Assembly (NCBI GenBank): GCA_026193675.1
Contig: JAPHSO010000266.1
Location: forward strand, 1 to 6,975
Direction: 5' to 3'
Length of the DNA stretch: 6,975 bases
Source of the DNA: Gammaproteobacteria bacterium
GTDB lineage: Bacteria; Pseudomonadota; Gammaproteobacteria; Thiohalomonadales; Thiohalomonadaceae
Shown here: in pieces, positions 5,432 through 6,975 of the stretch
Layout of the letters: each line of letters opens with the position of its first letter
Position numbering within the stretch: position 1 is the first letter of the stretch
Program-made: the position numbers and the translations under genes
Notes under the pieces: model-generated
What the model saw: only the letters and a program-made list of their open reading frames with translations
Told to the model about the DNA's origin: nothing
Database searches by the model: none

Positions 5432-6975
5432 ATGAACTACAAAAGTGATCTGGGGTACAGCTATAAGCGACCCAACAAATTTAGAAAGTTTTTAATTCGA
5501 CTGCTCATTACAGTTATCACCCTTGTGCTACTGTTTCTATTTGCCGGCACGGTATATGCGGATGAAGACTCATCTTCAAACAGACCTGACCTGAATTCAG
5601 TAACACGGGGTTCAGTGTGGTTACTGCCGGCTGATGGCATCTATCTCGAGGCGATTCAACTCAACTCACAGGTCAATATCGATATCAGCGGAATGATCGC
5701 CAGGGCCAAAGTGAGGCAGCAGTTTAGAAACACCAGCAGCCGTTGGGCAGAGGGGATATATGTTTTTCCATTGCCGGAAAATGCTGCGGTAGATCACTTC
5801 AGACTTGTTGTGGATGGGCGGATTATTGAAGGGGAGATTCAGGAGAAACAGCAGGCGAGAAAAACCTATGAAAAGGCCAAACGACAGGGGCAACGAGCAG
5901 GCCTGGTAGAGCAGCAGCGTCCCAACATTTTTACCACCGCTCTTGCCAATATTCCTCCCGGTGCAGAGATGAGCGTGGAGATCGAATATCAACAGACGCT
6001 GCAATATCGTGATGGACACTATCTGCTTCGCTATCCGCTGGTCGTTGGGCCACGATACATCACCCCTTCAAAAGAGGGTGCCCAGAATCCAATGATCGAT
6101 TTTGGTGTGTTTAGTGAGTCATCGCAAAAATCGAAAGAGATCAATAAAACATCTATCAATATCAATCTGGATGCCGGTATTGCCGTTTCAAATATCGTGA
6201 GCACCACACATCTGATTAAGGTGATACCCATCAGCGAAAGTCGGCATATCGTCACATTAAGAGATAGCAGTGTCCCCTCTGATCGTGACTTTATTCTGAG
6301 CTGGAAACCGCTACTAGGCAAGCGACCGACCGCCGCTGTCTTCAACCAGAAACATGACGGTTTCGACTACAGTCTGCTACAGATCTATCCACCATCAACT
6401 AAACTCTACAATCAGAGGGATATACCCAGAGATGTGGTGTTCATTCTCGATGTCTCCGGCTCTATGGCGGGAACCTCAATCAGACAGGCTAAATCTGCAC
6501 TCAAACTGGCGCTCGATAGGCTGACGCCATCCGACAAGTTCAATATTGTCTGGTTTAACAATAGTGCGCAGATGATCTACTACAATTCAGAGCCGGCAAG
6601 CTATGAGCGTATCAAATATGCCAAGAAGTTTATCGACTCACTCAATGCCGGCGGTGGTACAGAGATGTTGTCTGCTCTGAAACTGGCACTGAGAGTGCAG
6701 CCGGAAGAGGCGTTTCTACGCCAGGTTGTTTTCCTCACCGATGGCAATGTGAGTAATGAGCGCGATCTCTTCTCCTATATAGCGTCACACCTGGGTGAAA
6801 ATCGTCTATTTACGGTGGGAATCGGTTCAGCTCCCAATAGCTTTTTTATGAAGAAGGCGGCGCAGGCGGGGCGCGGTAGCTACACCTTTATTAAAGATGT
6901 TCAGGAGGTGGCGGCCAAGACCAATATTTTATTGAGAAAACTGGAGACGCCAGCCCTCACCGATATCCAGATCGC
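5432..6975 (+). CDS. Sortase target protein with VIT and von Willebrand A domains, 3'-truncated by the window edge
   Basis: The first 514 residues are visible, and no stop is reached before the window ends. A long basic n-region (1-23) leads into a hydrophobic core (about 24-40), with probable signal cleavage after VYA at 43. A vault/inter-alpha-trypsin (VIT) domain spans about 60-192, with classic blocks EGIYVFPLPENAAV, GEIQEKQQARKTYEKAK, QQRPNIFTTALANIPPGAE and EIEYQQ. A von Willebrand A domain follows from about 334, and its metal site is intact: Asp340, Ser342 and Ser344 (DVSGSM), Thr410 (GGGTEM) and Asp437 (LTDGNV). VIT plus VWA behind pdsO is the architecture of the marine proteobacterial sortase target family. 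The expected C-terminal LPxTG-like motif, hydrophobic segment and basic tail are beyond the edge, as is the class GN sortase gene usually next door. AAGGA at 5420-5424, 7 nt before ATG 5432, supports the start. The role is probably metal-dependent adhesion or protein binding at the cell envelope; that is inferred from the domains. Confidence 0.94.
   Translation, partial: MNYKSDLGYSYKRPNKFRKFLIRLLITVITLVLLFLFAGTVYADEDSSSNRPDLNSVTRGSVWLLPADGIYLEAIQLNSQVNIDISGMIARAKVRQQFRNTSSRWAEGIYVFPLPENAAVDHFRLVVDGRIIEGEIQEKQQARKTYEKAKRQGQRAGLVEQQRPNIFTTALANIPPGAEMSVEIEYQQTLQYRDGHYLLRYPLVVGPRYITPSKEGAQNPMIDFGVFSESSQKSKEINKTSININLDAGIAVSNIVSTTHLIKVIPISESRHIVTLRDSSVPSDRDFILSWKPLLGKRPTAAVFNQKHDGFDYSLLQIYPPSTKLYNQRDIPRDVVFILDVSGSMAGTSIRQAKSALKLALDRLTPSDKFNIVWFNNSAQMIYYNSEPASYERIKYAKKFIDSLNAGGGTEMLSALKLALRVQPEEAFLRQVVFLTDGNVSNERDLFSYIASHLGENRLFTVGIGSAPNSFFMKKAAQAGRGSYTFIKDVQEVAAKTNILLRKLETPALTDIQI

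Noticed and set aside
5666..6345. Two minus-strand open frames (5666-6019 and 6031-6345)
   Set aside because: Both are antisense to the VIT-domain part of the sortase target gene, whose frame is continuous and gives clear domain motifs.

Overview
The window looks like a gammaproteobacterial chromosome, probably from a marine or sediment species. The evidence is moderate GC, Shine-Dalgarno-led genes, and above all a 'proteobacterial dedicated sortase system' (Pds), a rare module known mainly from marine Proteobacteria. The genus cannot be fixed from this sequence.

Layout: (1) Positions 1-1290, plus strand: the 3' part of a TauE/SafE-type membrane permease, then after 6 bp an AlkD-like DNA glycosylase gene. 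Neither is obviously related to the rest. (2) Positions 1287-4045, minus strand: a response regulator (pdsR) followed by an overlapping membrane histidine kinase (pdsS), converging tail to tail on the glycosylase gene with a 4-bp overlap. (3) Positions 4046-4226: a divergent control region. It holds three 7-bp direct repeats at exact 11-bp spacing separated by AAAA (minus-strand reading), the geometry of PhoB/OmpR-family binding boxes. It also holds a hairpin followed by T6 and a second repeat/hairpin in the pdsO leader. (4) Positions 4227-5066, plus strand: pdsO, an exported OmpA-domain protein, ending in a strong intrinsic terminator. (5) Positions 5138-6975, plus strand: a small unrecognised protein gene and, 21 bp later, the first 514 codons of the VIT + VWA sortase target protein. 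This last gene runs off the right edge, and the class GN sortase gene is expected just beyond it.

Inferred working model: PdsS senses an envelope signal and phosphorylates PdsR at Asp53. PdsR may act on the 11-bp repeat box between the divergent transcription units, controlling its own operon, the pdsO unit or both. PdsO would associate with peptidoglycan through its OmpA domain. The VIT/VWA protein is exported and presumably processed at a C-terminal sorting signal by the dedicated sortase; both the signal and the enzyme lie outside this window. The module family is recognised from established knowledge. The operator, the role of the 90-residue protein and the effect of the internal terminator are inferences from this sequence.

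There is no gene-free stretch over 300 bp. No tRNA, rRNA, CRISPR array, insertion sequence or attachment site was seen.
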